A stretch of DNA of 26,787 nt from JAGQPD01 sp020426865 (GTDB lineage Bacteria > Planctomycetota > Planctomycetia > Pirellulales > Pirellulaceae). The position numbers and the translations under genes are program-made. Under the pieces are notes generated by a model that saw only the letters and a program-made list of their open reading frames with translations, had not been told where the DNA came from and did no database searches. The stretch lies in assembly GCA_041399065.1 (NCBI GenBank), contig JAWKTN010000019.1, forward strand, positions 1 to 26,787, written 5' to 3'. This document shows positions 1-9,390 of the stretch, piece by piece; positions within the stretch are counted from its first letter, which is position 1, and each line of letters starts with the position of its first letter.

Positions 1-390
1 AGTATGAATCCACAAAGACGATTTGCGGTACGGTGTGTGATCGTATGTCACGGTAATATATACAAAGTAACACATGCAACTAGTATACATGTCATGGCAA
101 TCGATAATGGTTTGCGAGGTCGCGCCACTGTTTTATTTTGTCCGAATGATGACAGAAAACGCTTGATACCTCGAACCATCAAGTATTGCTGCCACGTAGC
201 GAAACGAAGCAGGATGTGCATCTAATGTGAACGTTGCCGGCCAAGTAAACCTTCTGACCGCACACTTCTGCGGCATCGACGCCGTGGATTCAACTGCGCT
301 GCTCATCAAGGGAGTTCTCACAGTCGGAGCCTGCCAACAAGGCAGCATGCGTGCTGGTCGCGCGTCTGCCGGTGTACGTCATCCGGCCGT
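1..390. other. Non-coding or degraded flank
   Basis: I recognise no gene here. The short open frames in this stretch have no recognisable domain. If the recombinase that follows were intact, its catalytic resolvase domain should be encoded here, but no such sequence is present. A small inverted repeat (CTTGAT at 162-167, ATCAAG at 178-183) has a 10-nt loop and no T-tract. The word GATTTGCGGTA at 20-30 matches a motif found upstream of the sigma and kinase genes at 8598 and 9272. Confidence 0.5.
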
Positions 391-1863
391 ATGTGGCGGG
401 GCGTGTCGGTCCAATGCGACGCCGACAGTCAGGCCAGGCTTGCAAAGTCTCGCCAGGTTACCCAAACAAGTAGCGCGTCTGCTGGTAGTGCTTGCGCGTC
501 TGCTGGTAGTGCTTTGCTGCGTCATCCGATCTATGCTGGAGCCTATGTTTACGGTCTGGTACCGGCGGAGCGAAGACGCGCGTTTTGGGCGGGATTCCTG
601 CGCGCATCTCGTCGCGTTGGCATGGATGAGTGGCAGGTACTAATTCTCGACAAGGTTCCCGCCTATATCACGTGGGAGCAATGGGAGCGAAACCAAAACA
701 AACTCCGGGAGAACAGCACTCGGTTTGGCTGTGGCAGCGCACGCGGAGCGTCGATTCTAGCCGGACGTATCGCGTGCGGTAAGTGCAAGGCGAGTATGTC
801 GGTGCAATATCGTGACGGAATTCCCTTCTTCTGCTGCAGACTTGCGAATTTGCAACACGGAGGAAGCAATTGCCTTGCTTTTAACGGTCGCTGGCTAGAA
901 CCCATGATCGAGGAGCTTGTTCTTCAAGCACTCGAACCAGCTTCAGTTCAACTCAGCCTGCGGGCAGCAGACGACATTGAAGACGACCGAGCGGGTTTGG
1001 AGAAATATCACACGCAGTCCGTCGAGCGTGCCAGGTATCACGCCGACCTCGCGCGCCGCCGCTATGAGGAGGTGGACCCGAGCAACAGGCTTGTCGCAGC
1101 AGATCTTGAGAAGCGATGGGAAGCAGCTCTTGTTGACCAGCGCAAGAGCGAGGAAGCACTCAATCGATTCCGTCAAGAAACGCCGACCTCGTTGACTCAG
1201 GACGAACGCAGGAAGATCGAATCGCTGGCGAATGACTTTCGCTCATTATGGACAAACGAACGAACATCGAACAAAGATCGCCAAGATCTGGTTCGGATCC
1301 TGATCGAACGCATCGTGGTCGAAATTATCAACGGTACTGAGCGGATGTCAGTGACAGTTCACTGGGCAGGCGGATTCACGAGTCACCACGAGGCAAGAAG
1401 AACGGTCTCAACCTTCGACGAACTCGAAGAATCGGAAGCACTGCTCAAACGCGCGCAGGAGCTGTACGACGCCGGTTGTCCGCAAGCCGAGCTTGTCCAG
1501 CGTCTCAACGGCGAGGGGTTTCGCCCTGCCCGAAACGCCGAATTCACCAAGACCAACATTAATGCGCTCATACGTGTCTTGAGAGAGAAAGGCGTGATTG
1601 GCTCCAGTCCAAAAGTTGCCAGGCCATTCTGGCGATCCAAAGAACTTTCGAGCAAACTGGGAATCAAGCCCAGCACGTTAAGTGGCTGGCGACGGCGAGG
1701 TTGGGTGCAGGTGACGAAGCTCGGACGCCGATGGATCTACTGGGCAGACGATGCAGATTTGGCACGGCTCAAGAAATTGGCAACTCACCCACCCAGCGGT
1801 TCAACGCCTGTTCCCGAAGAATTGACTATCCCAGCAGCTATCATGCCTGCTAAAACCACTTAG
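391..1863 (+). pseudogene. Large serine recombinase, N-terminal catalytic domain missing
   Basis: The 490-residue frame matches only the C-terminal parts of large serine recombinases. Family similarity begins near residue 42 with LLRHPIYAGAYVYG, the start of the 'Recombinase' domain, followed by PAYITWEQWERNQNKL. A zinc beta-ribbon follows (IACGKCKASMS, then FFCCR and a later Cys), then a long charged coiled coil (about residues 205-275). The C-terminus has a helix-turn-helix/MerR-like module (SSKLGIKPSTLSGWRRRGWVQV) typical of planctomycete recombinases. The N-terminal resolvase domain with the nucleophilic serine is absent, and upstream sequence in the same frame is open but unrelated. It therefore cannot catalyse strand exchange and is a 5'-deleted remnant. 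The ATG is only the first in frame; true homology starts near 514. Confidence 0.85.
473..514 (+). repeat. Two perfect 21-bp tandem copies
   Basis: GCGCGTCTGCTGGTAGTGCTT occurs twice back to back (473-493 and 494-514). It lies immediately before the point where recombinase homology starts and adds seven codons in frame (an ASAGSA-type repeat). It marks the junction between unrelated upstream sequence and the recombinase remnant. Confidence 0.9.
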
Positions 1864-1899
1864 AATCCCGATGAACAACGAGAACAAGGAGGGTATTGT

Positions 1900-2199
1900 G
1901 AACAGACCGTCAAACGTGCGATCATCCATCGCAAGAACTCGCTATTTTATCGTACAGAAAATGGCGCCCGTGTTGGTGACATGTACATGAGCCTCATCTA
2001 CACCTGCGACCTCAGCGGCGCGAATCCGTTCGATTACCTCACAGAACTCCGACGACACGCAGAAGACGTCGCGGCGCATCCGGAGCAATGGATGCCTTGG
2101 AACTATCGCGACAATTTCGGTTGGCAAGCAGCTCGAAGGCAACTATGCATCATCGGCACGCTCACCGCGACCGAGTCTTCTGCCGAGTCCCACGACTGA
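1900..2199 (+). pseudogene. IS66 transposase (TnpC), C-terminal fragment
   Basis: After the recombinase stop the same frame reopens and reads VKRAIIHRKNSLFYRTENGA and then VGDMYMSLIYTCDLSGANPF, continuing DYLTELRRHAEDVAAHPEQW and MPWNYR. This is the highly conserved C-terminal tail of IS66 transposases of the WMPWNYR type. Nothing of the catalytic DDE core, TnpA or TnpB is present. The tail after WMPWNYR (to the stop at 2199) is divergent. The fragment is a relic, probably left by a deletion joining it to the recombinase remnant. It is not from the same IS66 lineage as the element at 13162, whose transposase tail differs. The following stretch up to 2323 contains no recognisable gene. Confidence 0.85.
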
Positions 2200-2323
2200 C
2201 GGTGGCAATCTCGCCACGATCCGCCGTTGATCGAGGCTCGCCCCCACGACGTGCGCCAGCACCACGTTCCGGTACGTATGCCGGACACGCGGCAGACTCA
2301 CAGCCCCGCCCACGCGACCGCCG

Positions 2324-3043
2324 CTACCTGCTCGGCCTCACCGTCCCGTGCCGACTGTCACCGTGCCGGCCTCCGGCCACCAGGTCACAATGGCAGCATC
2401 GATAGCACTTCCAGCTGGTTTTGTACGCCTGCCGAAGGGACGCGATTAGTCTGACGATTCCTCTACAACGACTCAGTGTTACAGGGACTGCAACCAAAGC
2501 TAGACACCATGCAGAAGATGGCTCAGGAACTGCCGAAAACGTGTATTGAAAAGTGGGTGCCCTAATAATCGTGTCCGTATTGTCAAGAACTAGCTGATCG
2601 AACGAACCGTTCTGATAGACGGTGAAGTCTCCTGGGGTACCAGGGTTGAGAAGTGAAATACTGAGCGAGCCCGTCCCAAACGATGTCGGGTCGATGGTGA
2701 ACGTTCCAATATTGAGCGACCCCGAGGGACTGGTCACACCGAGGATCGAAGTTTGCACGACGGTGGCCATCGTCATGCTCGAAGTTGGGTCAACACCATC
2801 ATCGAAATTGAAATTTTCAATTGGGATACGCAGACTTCCGACACCGGTATGCGTGACGATGTAGCTGGCACCAGACACGCCAAAATCTTGGATAAAGGTT
2901 GTTCCCGTTTCATCCAAAAACAAGTCGACCACGATGGGTGTCCCGACGGATGACTGGCTGGTCGGAGACCACCGCAATACCAAATCCGCCTGCGCGTTTG
3001 GGGCCAAAAGTGTCAGTAGGACTGTCGTGATTAGGTACCGCAT
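2324..3043 (-). CDS. PEP-CTERM sorting-domain protein with aberrant C-terminal extension
   Basis: An exported protein of 239 residues. An N-terminal signal peptide (MRYLITTVLLTLLAPNAQA) is followed by a Ser/Thr/Gly-rich beta-type domain resembling cohesin-like or other planctomycete PEP-CTERM proteins. A C-terminal PEP motif lies at residues 172-177 (VPEPSS), then a hydrophobic segment and a short basic cluster (SRCRG). In this family the PEP-CTERM signal is cleaved by an exosortase-type protease and normally ends the protein just after the Arg cluster. Here about 45 further residues, rich in Cys, Arg and His, run on to position 2324, which looks like loss of the original stop by rearrangement near 2459. 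The gene starts 18 bp after the giant surface protein on the same strand, so the two are probably co-transcribed. Confidence 0.75.
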   Translation of the reverse strand: MRYLITTVLLTLLAPNAQADLVLRWSPTSQSSVGTPIVVDLFLDETGTTFIQDFGVSGASYIVTHTGVGSLRIPIENFNFDDGVDPTSSMTMATVVQTSILGVTSPSGSLNIGTFTIDPTSFGTGSLSISLLNPGTPGDFTVYQNGSFDQLVLDNTDTIIRAPTFQYTFSAVPEPSSAWCLALVAVPVTLSRCRGIVRLIASLRQAYKTSWKCYRCCHCDLVAGGRHGDSRHGTVRPSR

Positions 3044-3061
3044 AAGATTGCCCGTTGAAAA

Positions 3062-6000
3062 TTATAAAAGAGTTCTTCGTCGCTTGTTGAAATTGCCTAG
3101 AAAATTAATCCTATCAACTCCCGAGTTTCGGACGACACCGTCGCCATCGAAGTCGAGAGCCGCGTTGTAGGTTGAAAGGGATTTTGCAAAGGCGCCGGTG
3201 TCCAGGCTGTTGACAAGGCCGTTGCCGTCGGAGTCACCGAACATGCGGAAGAAGTTATCCACTGCAAGATCACCGAATTCGTTGTCGCCGTCGCCGAGGT
3301 TGTTCGACGGACTGAGGTTGATGTTACCGCTGGGATCATGAACTTTGGTTGGATTAACGGTCAGCACAAAGTTGCCGTCGGCCAAAGAGTTGCCTCTACC
3401 CTGTCCGGTTGGTGTTGATCGCGTTACGACACCATCTCCCGCTCCGAAACGAATCGTGTAGGTTGTGCCACTGCCAGAGACCAAGATTTGAGATGCAGCA
3501 AGTGCAACTGGCGCTTGTCCCGTTATCAGCCCAATGTTGGCAATTGTGAAGGCACCCGGTGACAATAGAACCGGTGAGTCGAACATGACCACGACCGAGG
3601 TCACCACCGATCGCTGAGCCGAATTCAGGAACGAGTCGCCACCGTTGACGATCACGGAAACAAGTTTAGCTGCCACCGGTGATTCCAACGATCCAATGTC
3701 CACCCGCCCATTTAGTTTTCGCAGAAAAGGTGCGCCGCGCTGATCGTTGATCAACCCAGCAGCCTGAGCGTCGTCGCCTCGGTCGATGGCCGGGCTACCG
3801 GATTTCAGGGCAATCGTTTGCGTAGGACCACCGTTATCGGTAAGTATTCCCAGACCAAGTGCCGAAACGGACGAAACAACGATGTTACCATTCGTACCAT
3901 TAACGAGCCCTCCGGATCCTCCAATACCGATCAGGTTGTTCGAACTTTGCACCGTAAACGAACCGCCTCCGGCGAAGTCCTGCGGAACCGTGCCGGCAAA
4001 GTTCAGATTACCACCCAAGATGGTATTGATGATCGTCGTCGTGGCGCTGGCGCCCGACGTTGTCGCACGAATACCACCACCGACATTCGATCGGTTATAA
4101 GCGATCGTGCTGTTGAGGAACGAAGCAACACCAAGTGTGTTGTAGAGTCCGCCTCCGAACGTGGCCGCATTGCCGGCCAGCGTGCTGTTTTGCACAATCA
4201 GATTTCCGCCCACTGCATTGAAGATCGCACCGCCATTGACCGCCGAGTTGTTGCGCAGCGTGCTGTTGCGAATCGTTAGCGTGCCACGATTCAGGATCGC
4301 GCCGCCGTCGCCATTGGTTGTGCCGTTTCCAGTCGCGGTGTTGGAATTGAAGTCGCTCGCATCGATCGTGACTACAGCGCCAGTCTCGACGGTCAGAGCA
4401 CCCCCAATGATGGCGTTTCCATTGCTCAAGCCGAGTCCACTGACCTGAATCGATGTGCCGACCGCGGTCAGGATTGACGACTCAGCGCCGCCGTTAAGCG
4501 TTAAGACATTGGCACCGGGACCGGTGATCGTCAGGTCACTTTGCAAAGCGGGCTGGGCACTTCCGTTGAGATGGATGGTGCCATTCAGGCCGGGGGCGAA
4601 AGTGATCGTATCGGGGCCGGGATGGAAATTTGCGTACTCGATGGCTTCACGCAGCGAGAGTCCCGTGCCATAGGCAGGGAAATAGGTGCCGTCGTTTTCG
4701 TCCACGAGTGTGGTTACGGTCAGATTCACGACGCGACTCGGGTCGTGGATCATGACAGTGGAACCCGTGTAGGTAGGGTCATCGGGATCTGTTGAGATAT
4801 TCAGGAATGTCGATTGGTTGAAATGGGTAAACGCATTTACCAGATAAAAACCAATACTCCTCGGCGCAAAACCGGGAAAGATCGGGTCAGGGAATACAAA
4901 GCCAGACTCAGACGCGAAATAATAGCGGAGCCCGACCGATACCGCTTCACCGCTGGCTCCGATCACTTGGACCTCACCAGGATGCTCGTGATTGTCAAAC
5001 GTGAACTGAAGCGGAACACCAACTATCTTGGCGATCCTACCCAGCAAGGTGGGACTCGAAATATTTTGATGGTTTGCGTCGGCCGTCAATGTGTAAAAGA
5101 TTCCGTAACCCGTTGACGTGGGAGGTGCAGATGTTAGGGTGACACCGCCATCATTCGAATAGAAAAGTGTCAAACCCGAAGTGAGGTTTTCGCCGCGAAC
5201 TCCTGTTGCGGTCACCACTTGCGACTGATGATCATAGGAGACGATGGCCGACGCTCGGTTAATCGTAAAGGTGAACTCGGCACTGCTATCGCTAAACCAA
5301 GTGCTGGTGCTGGTGTAACGAGCCCGCACGCGAGTTGATCCAGCCGGTAGCGAATTCAACACAACGGATGCTCGTCCGGCGCTGTCCACCGACGAGGTTC
5401 CTACCGGTATCCAAGCAGCGCCATTGAAGTTCTCGAAAGTGATGAAGCCCGACGATCCGGTCAACCCTGTGCCACTGGTGGCCACAACTGTAGCAGTGAC
5501 GCTCGTGTTTCCGTAAGTCGAATTCGGGGCAGTCAAGTTGACCGTTGTTGCGACGTTGGTCTGTGGCTCGAACGCGCCAACATACATTCGATTGGGAGCG
5601 ATGCCGCCTGGTCGAGCAAAACCGCGCTGATCCGTGGACTGAGTCGGCGAGAGAGCCGCAGAGGTCGTAAACAGAGGACTTTGAATTCGCAAAGCGACCG
5701 TCTTAGTATTGCCACCGTAGTTATCGAGTGGGCCGAGCTTTGGATCGGTGCTACCAGTTGCGAGCACAGCCGACGGCGGCAGACCCTGAGTTGCCGGGTT
5801 GTTGCGAATGAAGTTGCCGATACCGGTTACCACCGGCGCGTTCCCGCTGGCATAAGGTCTGGCAACAAATTCTGTTCCCGTGTCTGCTGCCTGTCCAAGA
5901 ATGTTGTACGAAACATTGACCGTAGCCGTTCCCGCCGAAAAGCCGTTGCCGGAAGTGGAGTCACTGACCACGAAGATTGAATTTCCACCGGCGTTTGTAC

Positions 6001-8458
6001 TGTTGTTAGTGAACGTAGTAAAGCTGGTGTTGAGGAGGCCGTTTCGCATGAACACGGCACCACCGGCGCTCGCCGTTGTCGTTACGCCAAAGATGGTGTA
6101 ACTGGACATGGAGAAACTTGATGGCGTCAAGAAATTTCCGACGAAGGTACTGTTGACCAGGTTCACCGTGCTGTCGCTGCTGAAGATGGCACCGCCCACC
6201 GCAGCGCCAATTGTTCCTTGCGCATGATTGTTGAGAAAGAGCGTTTTTTCAGCCGTCAGAGTTCCGCCCGCGTCGACTCGAATGGCACCGCCCAAACCGG
6301 ATGCTGCGGTGGGCGTAAAGACTTCGTCGTCACCGCCAGCAAGCCCTCGGGTGAGCGTGAGATTGCGAACCGTCAATTCAGATTCGCTGGAAACGCTGAA
6401 GATCCGCCCCCCGTTATTCGCGTCGATGGTCAAACCTGGCGCTGCTGCGGCATCAATTGTGACTGTTTCGATGCCAGAAAACAAAAAGGCCGTCTTGCCG
6501 TAGCGATTGATAAAGCCGGGAGCGATGCTAGTCAGCGCAGGGTTCAACGTAATTGTGGAATTGCCTAGTGAAGGCGCGAACGTGATTGTATTGACATCGC
6601 CACCCACGGCCGCATTACCTGACGACTCGCGAGTGATGATCGCCGTCAGTGCATCGCGCAGGGTGAGTATGGGAGTTGAAACTCCTATTGAAAAGTCAAA
6701 GAAGGAACCAGTTTCATTCACGCGATCGTTGGCGCTGTTGATGACATAGCTTCGTGTAAAAACATCCTCCACCGCGCCGATCGAGGGCGAGCCCACACGC
6801 GAAGCGCCGGTCTGGTCGATCGTTAAGTCTGCGAAGGCAACTGCACCGACGCCCGAACCTGCGTCCAGCAATGGGCTGCCTGGCCGGGGAGCGATCGTCT
6901 TCGTTGGCCCGCTACTGCGTGAGAACCCTCCGAGTAGTGGCGCTTCTCCCTGTGCGTTGATGACGAGATTGCCTGGCAGTCCCACGCCAGAAAAACGAGA
7001 AATGAAGTTCGTATTTCCAACGACGATCGGCGTGATTCCTCCGTTGAAGGCTGCTGTCGCAAAATCAAAACCGCTGTTCGAGGCCTGGCCGATCGCATTG
7101 TTAATGAGGGTGACCTGAGCAACGCCGCTGTTGGGTCCAAGTCCGGCATTGGAGGCATCGCTGAAAACATAGATGCTGCTTCCATTCTGCGCGCCTGTGT
7201 TCTCGCTGAAGGTCGAGAAGACCGACGTCAGCGAACCGTTTCGCATGGCTACCGCGCCACCGCGGCCAACGCCTGCCAGTGCAGACATTCCGCTTGTGAC
7301 CCCGCCAGCGCCGCCAACGGCCAGGTTGCGGTAGAAGGTGCTGTTGGCCAGGATGACCGATCCACCCTGAGAGAAAATAGCACCGCCAAGCCCTGCACCG
7401 CCCTGGCCTCCGAACAAATCGAGTCTGTTTTGGTTCGAGGCAGAGCCGCCGGACCCGCCAGCGAATTGCGAAGTTCCTCCGTTGACTGTCCCACCGCCAC
7501 CACCACCACCGAAGCCCGCGTTTCCTCCATTTTTACTGGTCGCCGATGTGATCCCCGAAAGAGGTGAGGTAAAGATATCGTAACCCGCGCCTCCACCTCC
7601 GCTACCCAATCCGCCATTTGTTGGAGCTCCCAATTGATTGTTAGCGATGTTGCCTCCCTGGCCGCCTTGAGTTCCACCACCATTTCCACCCCGTAGCGGA
7701 CTCGGGGAAATGGAACCATTTTGTCCAGATGATCCCATTCCGCCGCCACCTCCAGCACCATGCAAAGGGATGGACGCATTGATTGGCCCTGAACCCGTCA
7801 ACGTATCGTTACGACCATTTCCACCGGTGCCCCCTCGGGCCACGTTGTTGACAAAGGTGACGCCTTCGATGACGAGTTGACCGGAGGATTGCACAAAGAT
7901 CGCACCGCCAAGCCCGGCCCCACCTCCGCCGCCAACTCCGCCGTCACCACCGTCGCCGCCAGCCGCCAAACCATTGGCTACCGTCAAGTTTTTCAGTTTC
8001 AGCGTGACGGTACTTGCCGCGCCGCCCAAATTAAATAGCCTTGTGCTCTGCCCGCCATCAATCGTCAAACCGGGTGACGAGGAGCCATCCAGTGTGATGT
8101 CGTTGTTGAGCGTCGACACTCCGAAATCGGAAATCGTAAACGCAGTTGGCCCAATATTGGCAGCCGCACCGGGGTTTGGCCTGATCGTTGAGTTGGCTGG
8201 CAACGAAAACTGAATCACATCGGGGCCTGGATTTAGCGTCGCCTGGAGAATCGCATACCGCAAATCCCCGGTATTGCCTGTTCCCTGCCCATTGGCCAGC
8301 GGAGCATTGTCCGTCACCACGTTGACCGTAAACACGGCCAACAGCTCACGGCGCTCCAGGGATTCAAAGGCAAGCTGCATGCGACGGCGATCGCGAATGC
8401 GGCGAGAGTCTTGGATTGTTCGACTAAGAAAGTGACGAACCCACGAAGATTTTGTCAT
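3062..8458 (-). CDS. Giant secreted beta-helix/Ig-like/dockerin-type surface protein
   Basis: This 1798-residue protein begins with a basic leader and the planctomycete extracellular motif FESLERRELLA (residues 31-41) in place of a classical signal peptide. Three parallel beta-helix (pectate-lyase/POMP-like) units follow, at about 45-565, 570-965 and 1241-1590. They contain the motifs GDLRYAI, TLRDAL and SLREAIEYAN, and end in 'choice-of-anchor Q'-like segments such as GSPLLDAG and DQRG. Residues about 160-360 are extremely Gly-rich. A bacterial Ig-like domain lies at about 968-1067. Near the C-terminus (from about 1734) is a dockerin-like calcium-binding pair (FFRMFGDSDGNGLVNSLD, then DFDGDGV). 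It is likely an adhesin or matrix protein. It is divergent from the ECF sigma gene at 8690. No catalytic residues for polysaccharide lysis are evident. Confidence 0.88.
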   Translation of the reverse strand: MTKSSWVRHFLSRTIQDSRRIRDRRRMQLAFESLERRELLAVFTVNVVTDNAPLANGQGTGNTGDLRYAILQATLNPGPDVIQFSLPANSTIRPNPGAAANIGPTAFTISDFGVSTLNNDITLDGSSSPGLTIDGGQSTRLFNLGGAASTVTLKLKNLTVANGLAAGGDGGDGGVGGGGGAGLGGAIFVQSSGQLVIEGVTFVNNVARGGTGGNGRNDTLTGSGPINASIPLHGAGGGGGMGSSGQNGSISPSPLRGGNGGGTQGGQGGNIANNQLGAPTNGGLGSGGGGAGYDIFTSPLSGITSATSKNGGNAGFGGGGGGGTVNGGTSQFAGGSGGSASNQNRLDLFGGQGGAGLGGAIFSQGGSVILANSTFYRNLAVGGAGGVTSGMSALAGVGRGGAVAMRNGSLTSVFSTFSENTGAQNGSSIYVFSDASNAGLGPNSGVAQVTLINNAIGQASNSGFDFATAAFNGGITPIVVGNTNFISRFSGVGLPGNLVINAQGEAPLLGGFSRSSGPTKTIAPRPGSPLLDAGSGVGAVAFADLTIDQTGASRVGSPSIGAVEDVFTRSYVINSANDRVNETGSFFDFSIGVSTPILTLRDALTAIITRESSGNAAVGGDVNTITFAPSLGNSTITLNPALTSIAPGFINRYGKTAFLFSGIETVTIDAAAAPGLTIDANNGGRIFSVSSESELTVRNLTLTRGLAGGDDEVFTPTAASGLGGAIRVDAGGTLTAEKTLFLNNHAQGTIGAAVGGAIFSSDSTVNLVNSTFVGNFLTPSSFSMSSYTIFGVTTTASAGGAVFMRNGLLNTSFTTFTNNSTNAGGNSIFVVSDSTSGNGFSAGTATVNVSYNILGQAADTGTEFVARPYASGNAPVVTGIGNFIRNNPATQGLPPSAVLATGSTDPKLGPLDNYGGNTKTVALRIQSPLFTTSAALSPTQSTDQRGFARPGGIAPNRMYVGAFEPQTNVATTVNLTAPNSTYGNTSVTATVVATSGTGLTGSSGFITFENFNGAAWIPVGTSSVDSAGRASVVLNSLPAGSTRVRARYTSTSTWFSDSSAEFTFTINRASAIVSYDHQSQVVTATGVRGENLTSGLTLFYSNDGGVTLTSAPPTSTGYGIFYTLTADANHQNISSPTLLGRIAKIVGVPLQFTFDNHEHPGEVQVIGASGEAVSVGLRYYFASESGFVFPDPIFPGFAPRSIGFYLVNAFTHFNQSTFLNISTDPDDPTYTGSTVMIHDPSRVVNLTVTTLVDENDGTYFPAYGTGLSLREAIEYANFHPGPDTITFAPGLNGTIHLNGSAQPALQSDLTITGPGANVLTLNGGAESSILTAVGTSIQVSGLGLSNGNAIIGGALTVETGAVVTIDASDFNSNTATGNGTTNGDGGAILNRGTLTIRNSTLRNNSAVNGGAIFNAVGGNLIVQNSTLAGNAATFGGGLYNTLGVASFLNSTIAYNRSNVGGGIRATTSGASATTTIINTILGGNLNFAGTVPQDFAGGGSFTVQSSNNLIGIGGSGGLVNGTNGNIVVSSVSALGLGILTDNGGPTQTIALKSGSPAIDRGDDAQAAGLINDQRGAPFLRKLNGRVDIGSLESPVAAKLVSVIVNGGDSFLNSAQRSVVTSVVVMFDSPVLLSPGAFTIANIGLITGQAPVALAASQILVSGSGTTYTIRFGAGDGVVTRSTPTGQGRGNSLADGNFVLTVNPTKVHDPSGNINLSPSNNLGDGDNEFGDLAVDNFFRMFGDSDGNGLVNSLDTGAFAKSLSTYNAALDFDGDGVVRNSGVDRINFLGNFNKRRRTLL

Positions 8459-8597
8459 CGACCCGCTCCGCCATACGGCAACCTAACGACGACGCTCGGA
8501 AAGAGTCCTTACGTCGCTTTGCAAGTCGAAATAACCTGCAATCACCGAGATACCGCAGAAACGACCAATTCGGGGCCAGTTTTTCGCGACTTGAATA

Positions 8598-8611
8598 GAT
8601 TTGCGGCATAA
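8598..8611 (+). promoter_or_regulatory. Candidate regulatory motif GATTTGCGGCATAA upstream of sigma gene
   Basis: A 14-nt word, 79 nt upstream of the preferred sigma-factor ATG, matches 13 of 14 positions with the word at 9272-9285 just before the kinase gene. It lies in the intergenic region divergent to the giant surface protein (8459-8689). A role as promoter or operator is inference only; no well-spaced -35/-10 pair was seen. Confidence 0.3.
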
Positions 8612-8689
8612 ACTGAACTAGAATCACGGGTTGCGTTGGAGAAATCCAATGGCTCAATCAATGCTTTCAGGCCGAGGCTGTCGAGTTCC

Positions 8690-9271
8690 ATGTCGTCGGG
8701 TTCCGTTACAAACTGGATTGACCTATTCAAATCGGGTGACGAGGAAGCTGCCCGGCAACTGTGGAGCCGATACTTTTCGCCGTTGGTTGGTGTGGCTCGA
8801 TCGAAACTTGGCCAGATGACCGGGGTGAACGACGCCGAAGATGTCGCGCTCTCCGCGTTTCACACTCTTTACCGAGCTGCTGCCGCCGAGCGGCTGCCGG
8901 AAATGACTGATCGGGAAGGACTTTGGCAGTCGTTACTTGTGATCACAACGGGCAAGGTGATCGACGCGAAACGCAAGGAGCTTAGTCAGAAACGGGGCGG
9001 TGGCCAAGTTCGTGCAGAATTGCTGCTTGCAGACTTCCTTCGAGTTGACCAGCCCGACCCAGCGCTGGCAGCGTCGCTGGCTGAGGAGTTTAATCGACTA
9101 CTCCATCTGCTAGGAGATCGGGAACTGCTGGAAATCGCACTGCTCAAAATGGAGGGTTATACCAATTGCGAAATTGCCACTCGTTTGAACTGTGGTGAGA
9201 GAACCATTAAGCGGCGACTGGCACTGATTCGTCGTATTTGGGAAGAATCTGGAGTGGCCCCTGTCAATTAG
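8690..9271 (+). CDS. ECF-family RNA polymerase sigma factor (planctomycete Sigma70_ECF type)
   Basis: This is a 193-residue sigma factor. Region 2 covers about residues 8-98 (NDAEDVALSAFHTLYRAA, then WQSLLVITTGKVIDAKRK), which binds core polymerase and the -10 element. Region 4 covers about residues 142-184, with KMEGYTNCEIATRLNCGER and TIKRRLALIRRIW forming the -35-binding helix-turn-helix. I chose the ATG at 8690 because homology to the second sigma factor starts within a few residues of it. A TTG at 8636 would add 18 non-conserved residues. The gene is followed after 119 bp by a Ser/Thr kinase and is divergent from the giant surface-protein operon. No anti-sigma factor gene is adjacent, so the kinase is the likely regulator (inference from known ECF-kinase pairing in planctomycetes). 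Confidence 0.9.
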   Translation: MSSGSVTNWIDLFKSGDEEAARQLWSRYFSPLVGVARSKLGQMTGVNDAEDVALSAFHTLYRAAAAERLPEMTDREGLWQSLLVITTGKVIDAKRKELSQKRGGGQVRAELLLADFLRVDQPDPALAASLAEEFNRLLHLLGDRELLEIALLKMEGYTNCEIATRLNCGERTIKRRLALIRRIWEESGVAPVN

Positions 9272-9285
9272 GATTTGCGGTATAA
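9272..9285 (+). promoter_or_regulatory. Candidate regulatory motif GATTTGCGGTATAA upstream of kinase gene
   Basis: This starts at the base right after the sigma-factor stop codon and matches the word at 8598-8611 in 13 of 14 positions. Both copies lie on the plus strand, upstream of the sigma gene and of the kinase gene. Its function is unproven. Confidence 0.3.
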
Positions 9286-9339
9286 CTAGTGTTTGAGTCT
9301 ACCCTTTGGCCCATGGCTCGACGGGACTGAGTAAGAGCA

Positions 9340-9390
9340 CCATCTTGGTTAAGAAAACCATCTCGGTTAAGAAACCATCTCGGTCGAGTC
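9340..9390 (+). repeat. Three imperfect 16-18 bp tandem repeats before the kinase start
   Basis: CCATCTTGGTTAAGAAAA, CCATCTCGGTTAAGAAA and a degenerate third copy (CCATCTCGGTCGAGTC) follow one another and end exactly at the kinase ATG. They may be a regulatory repeat or replication slippage; no strong ribosome-binding site is visible here. Confidence 0.7.

Noticed and set aside
7370..7980. Repetitive GGC-type sequence that could look like a CRISPR or repeat array
   Set aside because: It is coding for a Gly-rich stretch of the giant surface protein; no regular spacer structure.
8250..8262. Reverse-strand copy of GATTTGCGGTAT as a regulatory site
   Set aside because: It encodes the conserved GDLRYAI motif of the giant protein, so it is explained by coding.
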